DNA of 64,000 nucleotides from Candidatus Neomarinimicrobiota bacterium (GTDB lineage Bacteria; Fidelibacterota; JAANXI01). Shown in pieces: positions 56,321 to 64,000 of this stretch. A program made the translations under genes and the position numbers. The DNA is taken from the NCBI GenBank assembly GCA_021734025.1, contig JAIPJS010000012.1, forward strand, positions 62,001 through 126,000, given 5' to 3'. The notes beneath the pieces were generated by a model. It saw nothing but the letters and a program-made list of their open reading frames with translations. It made no database searches and had not been told where the DNA came from. Position 1 is the first letter of the stretch. Each line of letters begins with the position of its first letter.

Positions 56321-58756
56321 TTATTTAAGTAAAACCATCCGTTTCTGCAAACCAGGCCGGCCATCAACCGTAATTCGATAAAAATAGATTCCGCTCCCCA
56401 CGGAGATTCCGGCCACATTCCGGCCGTCCCAGCGAATGGAATAGCTTCCGGCGTTCCGGTGTCCCTGTGTCAGGGTCGTGACTTTTCTCCCGGAGATGTC
56501 GTATATCGTCAGACTGACGTCACCCGGTTTAGCCAGCGAGTAATTGATGGTGGTTGAAGCGTTAAACGGATTCGGATAATTCTGCAGCAGACGCACCCTG
56601 TCCGGGAGGGATTCCGGAGCCTCCGCCGTTCCCAATACAGTGACGCCCTCTCCCACCGGCTCAAGGATAGTGTTCCACGATTCATCGTTAATTGTGACGT
56701 TTTGCAGACTCAGATTAGCCACATTATCCAGGGAATTACCGTGGGATACGCCCTGGATGTTGCAGTTAATGAGCCGGATATTGCTCACGGGAGACTCGTT
56801 CAATCCCCGCATCCAAACTGCGTAATCGCTCTCCTGGCTTGTGACATTCTCGACCTTCACATTACGGACGGTCGGTGTGAAATCTCCAGTCTCGTTACTA
56901 TAATAACAATTGACCCAGACTACTGCGCGGGCCACCTCACCGATCTCAATATCCTTGAAATAGACATTTTCCACAAAGCCGCCCCGCCGGGAGTTGGTCT
57001 TAATCCGGAGCGCGCGATCCAGGCTAGGGCTGTCCATATAACAGTTCTGGGCAAAGATATTCCGGGCGCCCCCGGTCATCTCGCTGCCGATCACCACCCC
57101 GCCGTGGCCGTCGTACATTGTGGAATTTTGGACAATAATATTTTCGCTGGGCACGCCGATCCGGCGACCGTCCGCATTCCGTCCGGCCTTTATTGCCACG
57201 CAGTCGTCGCCGGTATCGAACAGACAGCTGTCGATAAGGACATCTTTGGACGATTCCGGATTGCAGCCATCGTTGTTCGGACCATGGCCCCGCACCGTGA
57301 CGTTCCGTACGGTCACATTTTCGCAGAGCACCGGATGGATATGCCACATGGCGCCGTTCAACACAGTGACATCCTCAATCAGGATGTTTTTACCCCGGTA
57401 CGGCTGGATCATGTTGGGGCGAAGGTGGGAGCCCTCTCCGTATATCCGATCTTCAACAGCTACGCTATCTTCCGCCTGCTGCCGGAGTTTAATCACGTCA
57501 CTACCCTGGGTATTTTTCCACGCCCACCAGTTGTCGTAATCCGCCTGACCGTCAAGGGTGCCCTTGCCGGTGATGGCGATGTTTTCCTGTTCATAGGCGT
57601 AAATGAAGGGCGAATAGTTTTTGCATTCCGTCCCCTCGAATCGGGTGTAGACCACCGGCAGATAATCTGCCGGATCGGTACTGAATTGCACAACCGCGCC
57701 CTCCCGAAGATGCAGATTCACGTTGCTCTTCAGGTGAATTGCCCCGGTCAGGAACGTATCCGCCGGCACCACAACCCGGCCGCCGCCCTGTGCGCTGCAG
57801 GAGTCGATGGCTGCATTGATCGCTTCAGTCGACTTGGTTTGACCCGTTGGATCGGCGCCATAGTCCGTAATCAGGTAATCCCGATCCGGGAAGGTCGGCG
57901 GCTGAATCCTGTCCAGGATCTCCGGAACCTGCGCCCAGCCGGAGTCGGGATTGTCGATGGTCCGGACAGTGAAATTCGTCAGGTAATCGCCCACGGCGAT
58001 CTGGCTGCTGGCGACCTGGCTGTAATTTGACGGCGTCGGAAGGTGGAATTGCACCTGGTCACCGCTTTCGACTGTGCCGGCCTCGGACTGAAATTGGCCG
58101 TCATTTATCGAGAATGAGCCCGGATTACTAATGCGAATTGGTGTTGGTTCCGTTAATCCGCTGAGAGTCACTGGTTCAGAGGTCATATCAGACGACCGAG
58201 CCACGTCGAATTGGGTGGCGATTTCGAACGGATCCGGTGTCACGTAATTATAGTTCAGGTTTCGCGTGATCAGGATTAGGTTACTCGCCCCGCTCCCCTG
58301 ATTTACCGGACCAATCGCAACCGTTTCCCCGGCGTTGAAATCCTTCCGGTACAGGCTGAATGATATCGGATTCGTTTCGCTGCTCACAAGATCATCGCCG
58401 GTAATTTCCCAATCATCCATCCATGCACGCGTTGAGACACGATCGTCAAAGGCGACATACACGGCTGCCGAATCAGTCACCTGAAACGTCGCCAGCGTAT
58501 CGCCCCCGAATTCCTTGGAATCGTTTGCCGTTTGAATCCAGTTCAAACCGGTGTATTCATCCGGCAGGGAACTTATCGTATACTCCCGGTCTCCGTACAT
58601 CAGATCTCCGACCTCCAGGCCGGATCGGATTTGCCAATCGGCCGCGTTTTCGGCATCGTAAACCTGCAAGTCTTCTATTACCGGAGGAATCCGGGCTGAA
58701 ACAAATTGACCGAGAATCCCAATTATTAAAAAGATTCCAAGAGACAGTTTCCGCAT
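56321..58756 (-). CDS. Secreted GH28 polygalacturonase with type IX sorting domain
   Basis: Hydrolyses galacturonan, complementing the pectate lyase downstream. The 811-residue protein has an N-terminal signal peptide and beta region (about 20-290). The GH28 parallel beta-helix (about 300-680) has ITDYGADPTGQTKSTEAINA, NNDGCNPESSKDVLIDSC, DTGDDCVAIKAG and GHGGVVIGSEMTGG, then RIKTNSRRGG. These include the catalytic aspartates (NxD and DD) and the conserved RIK. A C-terminal YPNPFNASTTINY domain ends in KRMVLLK, nearly the same as in the pectate lyase. Bacterioferritin is only 44 bases upstream and could share the transcript. Confidence 0.92.
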   Translation of the reverse strand: MRKLSLGIFLIIGILGQFVSARIPPVIEDLQVYDAENAADWQIRSGLEVGDLMYGDREYTISSLPDEYTGLNWIQTANDSKEFGGDTLATFQVTDSAAVYVAFDDRVSTRAWMDDWEITGDDLVSSETNPISFSLYRKDFNAGETVAIGPVNQGSGASNLILITRNLNYNYVTPDPFEIATQFDVARSSDMTSEPVTLSGLTEPTPIRISNPGSFSINDGQFQSEAGTVESGDQVQFHLPTPSNYSQVASSQIAVGDYLTNFTVRTIDNPDSGWAQVPEILDRIQPPTFPDRDYLITDYGADPTGQTKSTEAINAAIDSCSAQGGGRVVVPADTFLTGAIHLKSNVNLHLREGAVVQFSTDPADYLPVVYTRFEGTECKNYSPFIYAYEQENIAITGKGTLDGQADYDNWWAWKNTQGSDVIKLRQQAEDSVAVEDRIYGEGSHLRPNMIQPYRGKNILIEDVTVLNGAMWHIHPVLCENVTVRNVTVRGHGPNNDGCNPESSKDVLIDSCLFDTGDDCVAIKAGRNADGRRIGVPSENIIVQNSTMYDGHGGVVIGSEMTGGARNIFAQNCYMDSPSLDRALRIKTNSRRGGFVENVYFKDIEIGEVARAVVWVNCYYSNETGDFTPTVRNVKVENVTSQESDYAVWMRGLNESPVSNIRLINCNIQGVSHGNSLDNVANLSLQNVTINDESWNTILEPVGEGVTVLGTAEAPESLPDRVRLLQNYPNPFNASTTINYSLAKPGDVSLTIYDISGRKVTTLTQGHRNAGSYSIRWDGRNVAGISVGSGIYFYRITVDGRPGLQKRMVLLK

Positions 58757-58800
58757 AAACGTTCCTTCTTTAGCTCGTCGGTGCCGTCAGGTACCGGGTT

Positions 58801-59301
58801 CTATTCTTCGCCACCACCGCCGGAGGACACATTTTTACTCCGCTCAATGGACTGCAGCGCCAGATACCGATCGCCGAAACGTTCGACATTGTCGATCTCA
58901 TCGTCGTACTGGTCATAGTGACGTTCTTCATCATCAACAAGATTTTCGAACAATTTCTTGGAGGCAGAATCATTATTTTTAGCGCATTCGTTGGCCCACT
59001 TGTTGTAATCCATTACGCTCTGCTCTTCCATGCCCCGGGCGATGGTGAGCATCTTTTCCACATCCTTTTCAGCATTGACCGGGTCAGCCAGTTCCATCTC
59101 CACGTCACCTCCTAAAAACAGGATGCGCTCCGCCAGCATTTCCACGTGGGTCATCTCTTCGATGGAAGTGCGTTTAAAGAGCTGTGCCAGCAGATCAAAT
59201 CCCTGATCGTCGCAATGGAAGTGAAAATACATGTACTGGTGGACGGCAGACAGTTCATCAGCGACGGCTTTGTTCAATAATTCAATACTGTGTTCGTGCA
59301 T
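58801..59301 (-). CDS. bfr: Bacterioferritin
   Basis: Cytoplasmic iron-storage 24-mer with a di-iron ferroxidase centre. The start MHEHSIELLN at 59301 is preferred because AGGAGG lies seven bases upstream; six codons earlier is possible. E16, E49 and H52 in the first helices match the ferroxidase ligands, and M50 in IEEMTHVEM corresponds to the haem-ligating Met52 of E. coli Bfr. DDEERHYDQ supplies the second Glu/His pair. The C-terminus ends in a Ser/Gly tail (NVSSGGGGEE), longer than usual. Confidence 0.92.
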   Translation of the reverse strand: MHEHSIELLNKAVADELSAVHQYMYFHFHCDDQGFDLLAQLFKRTSIEEMTHVEMLAERILFLGGDVEMELADPVNAEKDVEKMLTIARGMEEQSVMDYNKWANECAKNNDSASKKLFENLVDDEERHYDQYDDEIDNVERFGDRYLALQSIERSKNVSSGGGGEE

Positions 59302-59886
59302 CGGGAACCTCCTGTTCATACGTTAGAAATATCATAGTAATTTACTGGTCACCAGAGGGAGGCAAAAGGACTTTCGATGGAATAATACTTCGCAAAACCA
59401 TTCACTGAATTGGGGGGTGAGAGTCGCAGGACGGAAGGTGTGAAAGTCCGGAAGATCGAGCATGGATTTTATCATCGGCCCTGGCGGAAGAGTCGTCCCA
59501 ACGGGATCCCTGCGGGGAAGGATCTCGTTATTTAACCGGCGGAAATTTCTTGGCGAGATACCTCCTCCGGAAGGAGTCCCTGCCGGGACGCTCGTCCGGC
59601 GGCTGCCGGCCTCGCTCGGAATGACTCCCTTTATAAAATTCAGGCAATCTGAGCCACCCCATGATGGCAAAAATAAAGAAATTCCTCAAAATTGACTATC
59701 CTCGCAGCAGAGCAACGAGGTATTGAGCCAATTTTGTGGTTTTACCACCGGAATTTCTTTGGCAACAACTACCAAGAATCACCCACGACGCAAGCGACGG
59801 CGAATTCTTTGATTAAAAAAGCCCCGCACTCATCATACGGGGCTTTTCCAGGTACATCCTGGCATTCCAATGATGGAGGTGGTAAA
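59302..59886. other. Intergenic region with GC-rich palindromes
   Basis: 585 bases with no supported gene. Nested GC-rich inverted repeats run from about 59460 to 59640 (GTCCC/GGGAC near 59575, CTCCTCCGGAAGGAG, and a CGCTCGGAATGACTCC end). They resemble the palindromic inserts in the tRNA-Asn fragment at 18741-18820 and the patch at 38030-38190. CCTCG/CGAGG flanks a short loop near 59700-59720. A terminator for the GH3 gene closes the region. Confidence 0.55.
59815..59843 (-). terminator. Intrinsic terminator after the GH3 gene
   Basis: On the leftward strand GCCCCG (59843-59838), an 11-base loop, CGGGGC (59826-59821), then TTTTTT (59820-59815). It starts 44 bases after the GH3 stop codon. 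AAAA precedes it on this strand, so it would work less well for transcripts coming the other way. Confidence 0.88.
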
Positions 59887-62517
59887 TCAGTCCACGAAAT
59901 TTGTCTCTCCTGTCAACGTCACCTTCCCGGACGTGACTTCCGACGTTTCCGGAAAATTATCCGGTAGTCCACCACCGACGAAGATCTCGAATTCACCTGG
60001 CTCCACAATACGCTGACCGTTTTCGGTGACTAGGGCCAGATTCTCCGGCTGCAGAGTAAACTCCACCGTCCGGGTTTCGCCCGATTCCAAATGAACCCGC
60101 TTCATCCCCTGGAGCGATTGTAACGGAACCGGTCCGGTGGCGGCCAAATCCTTGACGTACAACTGAACGACTTCATCCCCGGCCATATCCCCGGTATTCG
60201 TTACATCAACGGTGATGTTTACTTCGTCATCTGTGGTTCCCTCAGAAGGGACTTTCAAGCTGCTGTAATCGAAGGTGGTATAGCTCAGCCCGTATCCAAA
60301 CGGATACAGAGGTTCGCCATCGAAGTATCGGTACGTCCGGTTTTCCATGGAATATTCATCAAACGGCGGCAGCTGATCCACGGATTTGTAAAATGTGACG
60401 GGCAGTCGTCCCCCGGGACTGTAATCGCCGAACAGTACATCGGCCAGCGCAGTCCCGCCTTCCTGTCCCGGATACCAGAGATGAAGGATAGTCGGGATAT
60501 TTTCCTTCGCCCAGCTCGAAGCCAGCGCACTGCCGCTGGACTGAACCAGCACTACCGGTGTTCCGGTCTTGTGTAATGCTTTCAGGAGTTTTTGCTGTAC
60601 TGTTGGCAACTGGATCGAGGTTCTGTCCCCACCCCGGAAGCCCTCTACTTCGATGGGCATCTCTTCGCCCTCTAATTCTGCGGTTATCCCACCGACAAAG
60701 ATTACCACATCGGATTCGGATGCCAGTTCTGTCGCTTCCTGTATCGGGTTCGCATCCAGCATCTGCCACTGGACAGAGAGACGCGGCCAGTTAGTCGCCT
60801 GGAAAAATTCCATGACGAATTCGTATTCCTCCCCTTTCACGACCTGGACAGCACCTTCGGTCGTAGAGACTTCGTTTTCATCCCAGTCACTCAGGATGGT
60901 ATTCCCATCGATTTTGAGCCGATATCCGTCGCTGCCGGATACAATAAAATTCATCTTCCCGGTTTCCGGCGCGGTAAGGGTTGCTTTCCATCGTACGGAA
61001 AATTCCTCTCCCCTTCCGAGATCCGGCACCGATTCGCCCCACAGCCAGCTGTAGGAATTGATGGTGGCTGTCCCGGTGAAAAACGGTTCGCCTTTCAGAT
61101 TCCTGTTATTAAAGTACTCCGCGTATAGTCCGGTTTTACCCTCGACGCTCACTAAATCATTGGAAAAATCATGGATTACGGCGCCGCCGCGAACCGGATT
61201 ACTTCCACGGAGATATTCGACTTCCACATCCGCGGGGACCTTATTTTTTATGCCCTGAAGCGGTGTCACGTATTTTGAGGGCGTGCCGTTGTAGTTGCCC
61301 ACTAACATGGCATACGAATCCGCCGTCGGTCCGATAACGGCAATCTTCCGGATATTTTCGCCCAGCGGAAGGATATCATCGCTATTCTTGAGCAAGACGA
61401 TCGATTCCTGGGCCGCCCGGCGGGAGAGTTCCCGATGCTCCGGGGTATCGTTTTCATCAATGGTAATATCTGTATACGGCACCATTTCCGGCGGATCGAA
61501 CATGCCGAGTTTCATCCGGGCACGGAGCAGACGTTTTATTGAAGTATCGATTGTTTCTTCAGCAATGAGTCCCTGTTCCACCGCCTGAACGAGGGCAGGT
61601 TCGTATACGTCTCCGCAATTCAGGTCCGTACCGGACTGCACTGCAAGCGCGGCCGCTTCCGGGGCAGTTTTTACCATCTTGTGGTCATTATAAATATCCT
61701 CGACGGCGCCACAATCGGAAACAATGTAACCGTCGAAGCCCCATTCATTCCGGAGAATGTTCTTTAGTAATGTATTCGAACCGCAGCAGGCTTCACCGTT
61801 CGTGCGGTTATAGGCACACATGGACGAATACGCTTTTGCCCCCTGGATAGTGGCACGAAACGCGGGCATGTACGTATCCCAGAGATCCCGCTGGTTCACG
61901 GTAGCGTTAAATTTGTGCCGCAGCGGCTCCGGCCCACTATGCACGACATAATGTTTCGGGGTGGCGATAACCTTGAAATATTCCGGGTGGTCTCCCTGTA
62001 ACCCCTTCACGAATTCCACGCCCATCCGTGAAGTCAGATATGGGTCCTCGCCGTAAGTTTCCTGTCCCCGTCCCCAGCGCGGATCCCGGAAAATATTGAT
62101 ATTCGGGCTCCAGAACGTCAACCCGTAATAGCGGCCGTGGTTATCGTTTTCGATTGCGCGGTGGTACTTGGCCCGGGCTTCTGTGGAAATGACGTCTGCG
62201 ATTTCGGCCATTAAATCAGTATTCCAGGTGGCCGCAATTCCAATCGCCTGGGGAAATACGGTGGCGGTCCCTGCCCGTGCGACGCCATGCAGAGCCTCAT
62301 TCCACCAGTTATACTCCGGAATATCCAGCCGCGGAATAGCGGGAGCGTGATCCTGCATCTGGGAGACCTTCTCCTCCAACGTCATCCGCGAGACCAAGTC
62401 ATCCACCCGCTGGTCGATCGGGAGTTCAGGATTGAGATAGTCGACCTCCTGGGCACCGAGTAAAACACCAAAAAGTAATCCAAATGTTATCATGAGGAAT
62501 CGTGCGAACGTTTTCAT
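59887..62517 (-). CDS. Secreted GH3 glycosidase (beta-glucosidase/beta-xylosidase) with PA14 insert
   Basis: Removes terminal glucose or xylose from oligosaccharides. The 876-residue protein has a signal peptide (MKTFARFLMITFGLLFGVLL, cleaved near LGAQ). The GH3 N-terminal barrel (about 30-340) has WNEALHGVARAG, WSPNINIFRDPRWGRGQETYGEDP and the nucleophile in GFDGYIVSDCGAVEDI. The alpha/beta sandwich (about 370-690) is interrupted by a PA14 domain (about 450-600, YAEYFNNRNLKGEPFF), and a fibronectin-like domain closes the protein. EALHGVA and the C-residues around SDCGAV resemble beta-xylosidases. Substrate is not certain. GGAGG is just before the start. It has no type IX sorting domain. Confidence 0.92.
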   Translation of the reverse strand: MKTFARFLMITFGLLFGVLLGAQEVDYLNPELPIDQRVDDLVSRMTLEEKVSQMQDHAPAIPRLDIPEYNWWNEALHGVARAGTATVFPQAIGIAATWNTDLMAEIADVISTEARAKYHRAIENDNHGRYYGLTFWSPNINIFRDPRWGRGQETYGEDPYLTSRMGVEFVKGLQGDHPEYFKVIATPKHYVVHSGPEPLRHKFNATVNQRDLWDTYMPAFRATIQGAKAYSSMCAYNRTNGEACCGSNTLLKNILRNEWGFDGYIVSDCGAVEDIYNDHKMVKTAPEAAALAVQSGTDLNCGDVYEPALVQAVEQGLIAEETIDTSIKRLLRARMKLGMFDPPEMVPYTDITIDENDTPEHRELSRRAAQESIVLLKNSDDILPLGENIRKIAVIGPTADSYAMLVGNYNGTPSKYVTPLQGIKNKVPADVEVEYLRGSNPVRGGAVIHDFSNDLVSVEGKTGLYAEYFNNRNLKGEPFFTGTATINSYSWLWGESVPDLGRGEEFSVRWKATLTAPETGKMNFIVSGSDGYRLKIDGNTILSDWDENEVSTTEGAVQVVKGEEYEFVMEFFQATNWPRLSVQWQMLDANPIQEATELASESDVVIFVGGITAELEGEEMPIEVEGFRGGDRTSIQLPTVQQKLLKALHKTGTPVVLVQSSGSALASSWAKENIPTILHLWYPGQEGGTALADVLFGDYSPGGRLPVTFYKSVDQLPPFDEYSMENRTYRYFDGEPLYPFGYGLSYTTFDYSSLKVPSEGTTDDEVNITVDVTNTGDMAGDEVVQLYVKDLAATGPVPLQSLQGMKRVHLESGETRTVEFTLQPENLALVTENGQRIVEPGEFEIFVGGGLPDNFPETSEVTSGKVTLTGETNFVD

Positions 62518-62651
62518 AGCACCTCCGGTAAAGGAACTTTTGAATAATTAGAGAAAATTGATTTCCTTAACAATTGATCAAGTCGACACTAAATATAACG
62601 GTACTTCTCTATTATCGCATCCATAAAGATACTTGTCGCTTCGGACATGCA

Positions 62652-63407
62652 CTATTCTCCTTTCGCCGTTCGCACTAGATCAATGGTGTGATTCAGCAGT
62701 TCCGTTCCGCCGTAATCGCCATGACCGGGAATTACGAATCGAATATCCCGATAGACATCCAGAATGCGGTCAACGGTTGCGTCCCACTCATCCACCACGG
62801 CTTCGGCCGTATTGCCGAGTCCCCTTGCTCCCGCTGCACGGATCAAACAGCCTCCGAACAGAATTCGCTGTTCCGGAAGCCAGACGGTGATGTTATCTCT
62901 GGAATGGCCACCGCCAAAATACCAGCACTCGATTGGGTCTCCATTGAAATGGAACGTCAGTGAGTCGGTGAACACCCTGGACGGGACCGGCAACCCACGG
63001 GCCCGGCAGATATCCACAGTCATGGTGTTGGCGATAGACTCAACTCCCCGGTTCTGCAGAAATTCCAGCCCACCGATGCAATCCGCATGGTAATGCCCGG
63101 CGATAAATTCGGTGACTTGCACATCCAGCGAATCTTCAAGGTATTCCACAATGATACGGGTTTTATCAATATCCATCGGCGTATCGACCATCACAGCTTC
63201 GCCGTTACTAATAACCAGTAATCCGTTGGACGGAAACCGGCCGAATTCATCGTTGGAGTGGTAGGTAACGTGCACAAAAACTGAATCCCGAAGGTGGACA
63301 AGTTGGACATCTTCTGTAATCCGTATGGTCTGAGGCTGTTGTCCTTTGATATCCTGGTGCCCGAAAAGGAACACAAAAATGATAAGTCCCGATCCGATTT
63401 TCCTCAT
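62652..63407 (-). CDS. Subclass B1 metallo-beta-lactamase
   Basis: The 251-residue exported protein has the full B1 zinc set: H105, H107 and D109 in HYHADCIGG, H168 in GGGHSRDN, C187 in FGGCLIRA and H229 in PGHGD. The segment after C187 (GLGNTAEAVVDEWDATVDRIL) follows known B1 enzymes such as BcII very closely. The residue expected as Lys224 is Arg here. A signal peptide (SGLIIFVFLFG, cleaved near KGQ) directs it to the periplasm. It should hydrolyse beta-lactams, possibly carbapenems, but expression and activity are not known. No mobile element lies nearby, so it seems chromosomal. Confidence 0.92.
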   Translation of the reverse strand: MRKIGSGLIIFVFLFGHQDIKGQQPQTIRITEDVQLVHLRDSVFVHVTYHSNDEFGRFPSNGLLVISNGEAVMVDTPMDIDKTRIIVEYLEDSLDVQVTEFIAGHYHADCIGGLEFLQNRGVESIANTMTVDICRARGLPVPSRVFTDSLTFHFNGDPIECWYFGGGHSRDNITVWLPEQRILFGGCLIRAAGARGLGNTAEAVVDEWDATVDRILDVYRDIRFVIPGHGDYGGTELLNHTIDLVRTAKGE

Positions 63408-63454
63408 GAAAATTCCTCCTTTTCGAACAGCTGACTGTGTAAGATTTCCGCGGT

Positions 63455-64000
63455 TTATTTCCCCTCGATGGTAAAATACAACAGACGATGTGCTTTTTTC
63501 GCCGTCGAAAAAAATCCGGCGATCCGAAAGGCCAGGCGTGTTCCAAATCCGAGTTTCCCGATCTCATCGGCATCGGTAAAGTACCACTCGTTCCGTAACC
63601 TGATTCCTTTTGCCCACTCTTCCATCAACCGGGCGTCATTTATCCCCCATTTGACCGACGCACCGGTCTTTTTTATCGACGGATGTTTGTTGACGCGCTT
63701 CGCCGTTAATTTGCTGTACGCATCGAAGGCCAGGTCGTAACTGCCGGCAGCATCGCGTAGTTTCAGGATAAGCTCTTGAACGTCCTCTTCTGCCAGATAC
63801 ATAAACAGCCCCTCTGCGATGACGAAAACCTGTTTCCCAGTGAAGGAAATACCGTCGATCCAGTTCCAATCCGTCACCGAGGAAGGAATCATATGGTACC
63901 GTTCGGATTCGGCAAAAAATTCCCGCCGGAGTTCGATCACGTCCGGCAGATCCAGATCGTACCATTCGACCTCCGGATTATTGAGCCTTGCGTACCGGCT
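63455..64000 (-). CDS. LCM/PPM-family SAM-dependent methyltransferase, C-terminal part (runs off the window)
   Basis: The frame stays open to the edge, starting SRYARLNNPEVEWYDLDLPD and continuing VIELRREFF. This is the motif of leucine carboxyl methyltransferase-like proteins (TcmP/LCM family). FVIAEGLFMYLAEEDVQELI follows, the family's second signature. The SAM-binding N-terminus lies outside. In bacteria such proteins methylate O-groups of small molecules or proteins; the substrate here is unknown. It ends 47 bases before the metallo-beta-lactamase start and is codirectional with it. Confidence 0.85.
   Translation of the reverse strand, partial: SRYARLNNPEVEWYDLDLPDVIELRREFFAESERYHMIPSSVTDWNWIDGISFTGKQVFVIAEGLFMYLAEEDVQELILKLRDAAGSYDLAFDAYSKLTAKRVNKHPSIKKTGASVKWGINDARLMEEWAKGIRLRNEWYFTDADEIGKLGFGTRLAFRIAGFFSTAKKAHRLLYFTIEGK

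Overview
The window reads as a chromosomal stretch of a free-living, Gram-negative-type member of the FCB (Fibrobacteres-Chlorobi-Bacteroidetes) superphylum. The clues are C-terminal type IX secretion sorting domains with a YPNPFN motif on two secreted pectinases, many signal-II lipoproteins, LpxH and an outer-membrane barrel protein, a promoter with a Bacteroidetes-like TAnnTTTG -7 element, and a Bacteroidetes-type ArgH (FTVG N-terminus). Unlike many Bacteroidetes it uses clear Shine-Dalgarno sequences. Placement in Marinimicrobia, Balneolota, Ignavibacteriota or a relative cannot be decided from the sequence alone.

Positions 1-14,130 hold a leftward superoperon: (leader peptide)-(70-aa ORF)-ilvB-ilvN-ilvC-cimA-leuA-leuC-leuD-leuB-ilvE-argG-argH, followed by a partial proC. 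Isoleucine is made from pyruvate by citramalate synthase. ilvD is absent from the window. Upstream of ilvB lies a candidate leader ORF rich in Ile, Leu and Val behind a promoter. Diverging from it, 14,345-18,367 holds metY-metX-aspartokinase, preceded by a short leader ORF with a Cys-Met-Met-Cys-Met-Met run and a textbook set of mutually exclusive hairpins ending in an intrinsic terminator. This looks like ribosome-mediated attenuation that senses methionine and cysteine. The two facing leader-peptide systems are the most interesting part of the window.

Positions 18,400-19,203 are a small dynamic locus: an intact tRNA-Asn, an intact GIY-YIG nuclease gene, a 3' fragment of tRNA-Asn, a frameshifted GIY-YIG pseudogene and a second tRNA-like remnant. 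Positions 19,255-34,753 (leftward) hold HIT protein, an EF-G-2-type GTPase, a SpoIIE-type phosphatase with GAF domains, manC, dapF, an Ig-like lipoprotein, hyuB-sfsA-hyuA, an M48 protease and tgt. Positions 34,892-40,928 carry two pairs of M16 peptidases, each with one HxxEH subunit and one that lacks the motif. RadA, an orphan MlaE permease and a zincin/beta-propeller/outer-membrane-barrel fusion follow.

Positions 46,879-49,657 (rightward) hold lpxH and two lipoproteins, ending at a terminator shared with a convergent cold-shock gene. The rest (leftward) holds a THUMP methyltransferase, a secreted alpha/beta hydrolase, a DUF202 protein, a frameshifted methyltransferase with an in-phase U UUU UUA slippery heptamer, a pectate lyase, a GH28 polygalacturonase, bacterioferritin, a GH3 glycosidase with a PA14 insert, a subclass B1 metallo-beta-lactamase and a partial LCM-family methyltransferase. 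The secreted enzymes point to plant or algal polysaccharide degradation. No CRISPR array, rRNA, transposase or prophage was seen.
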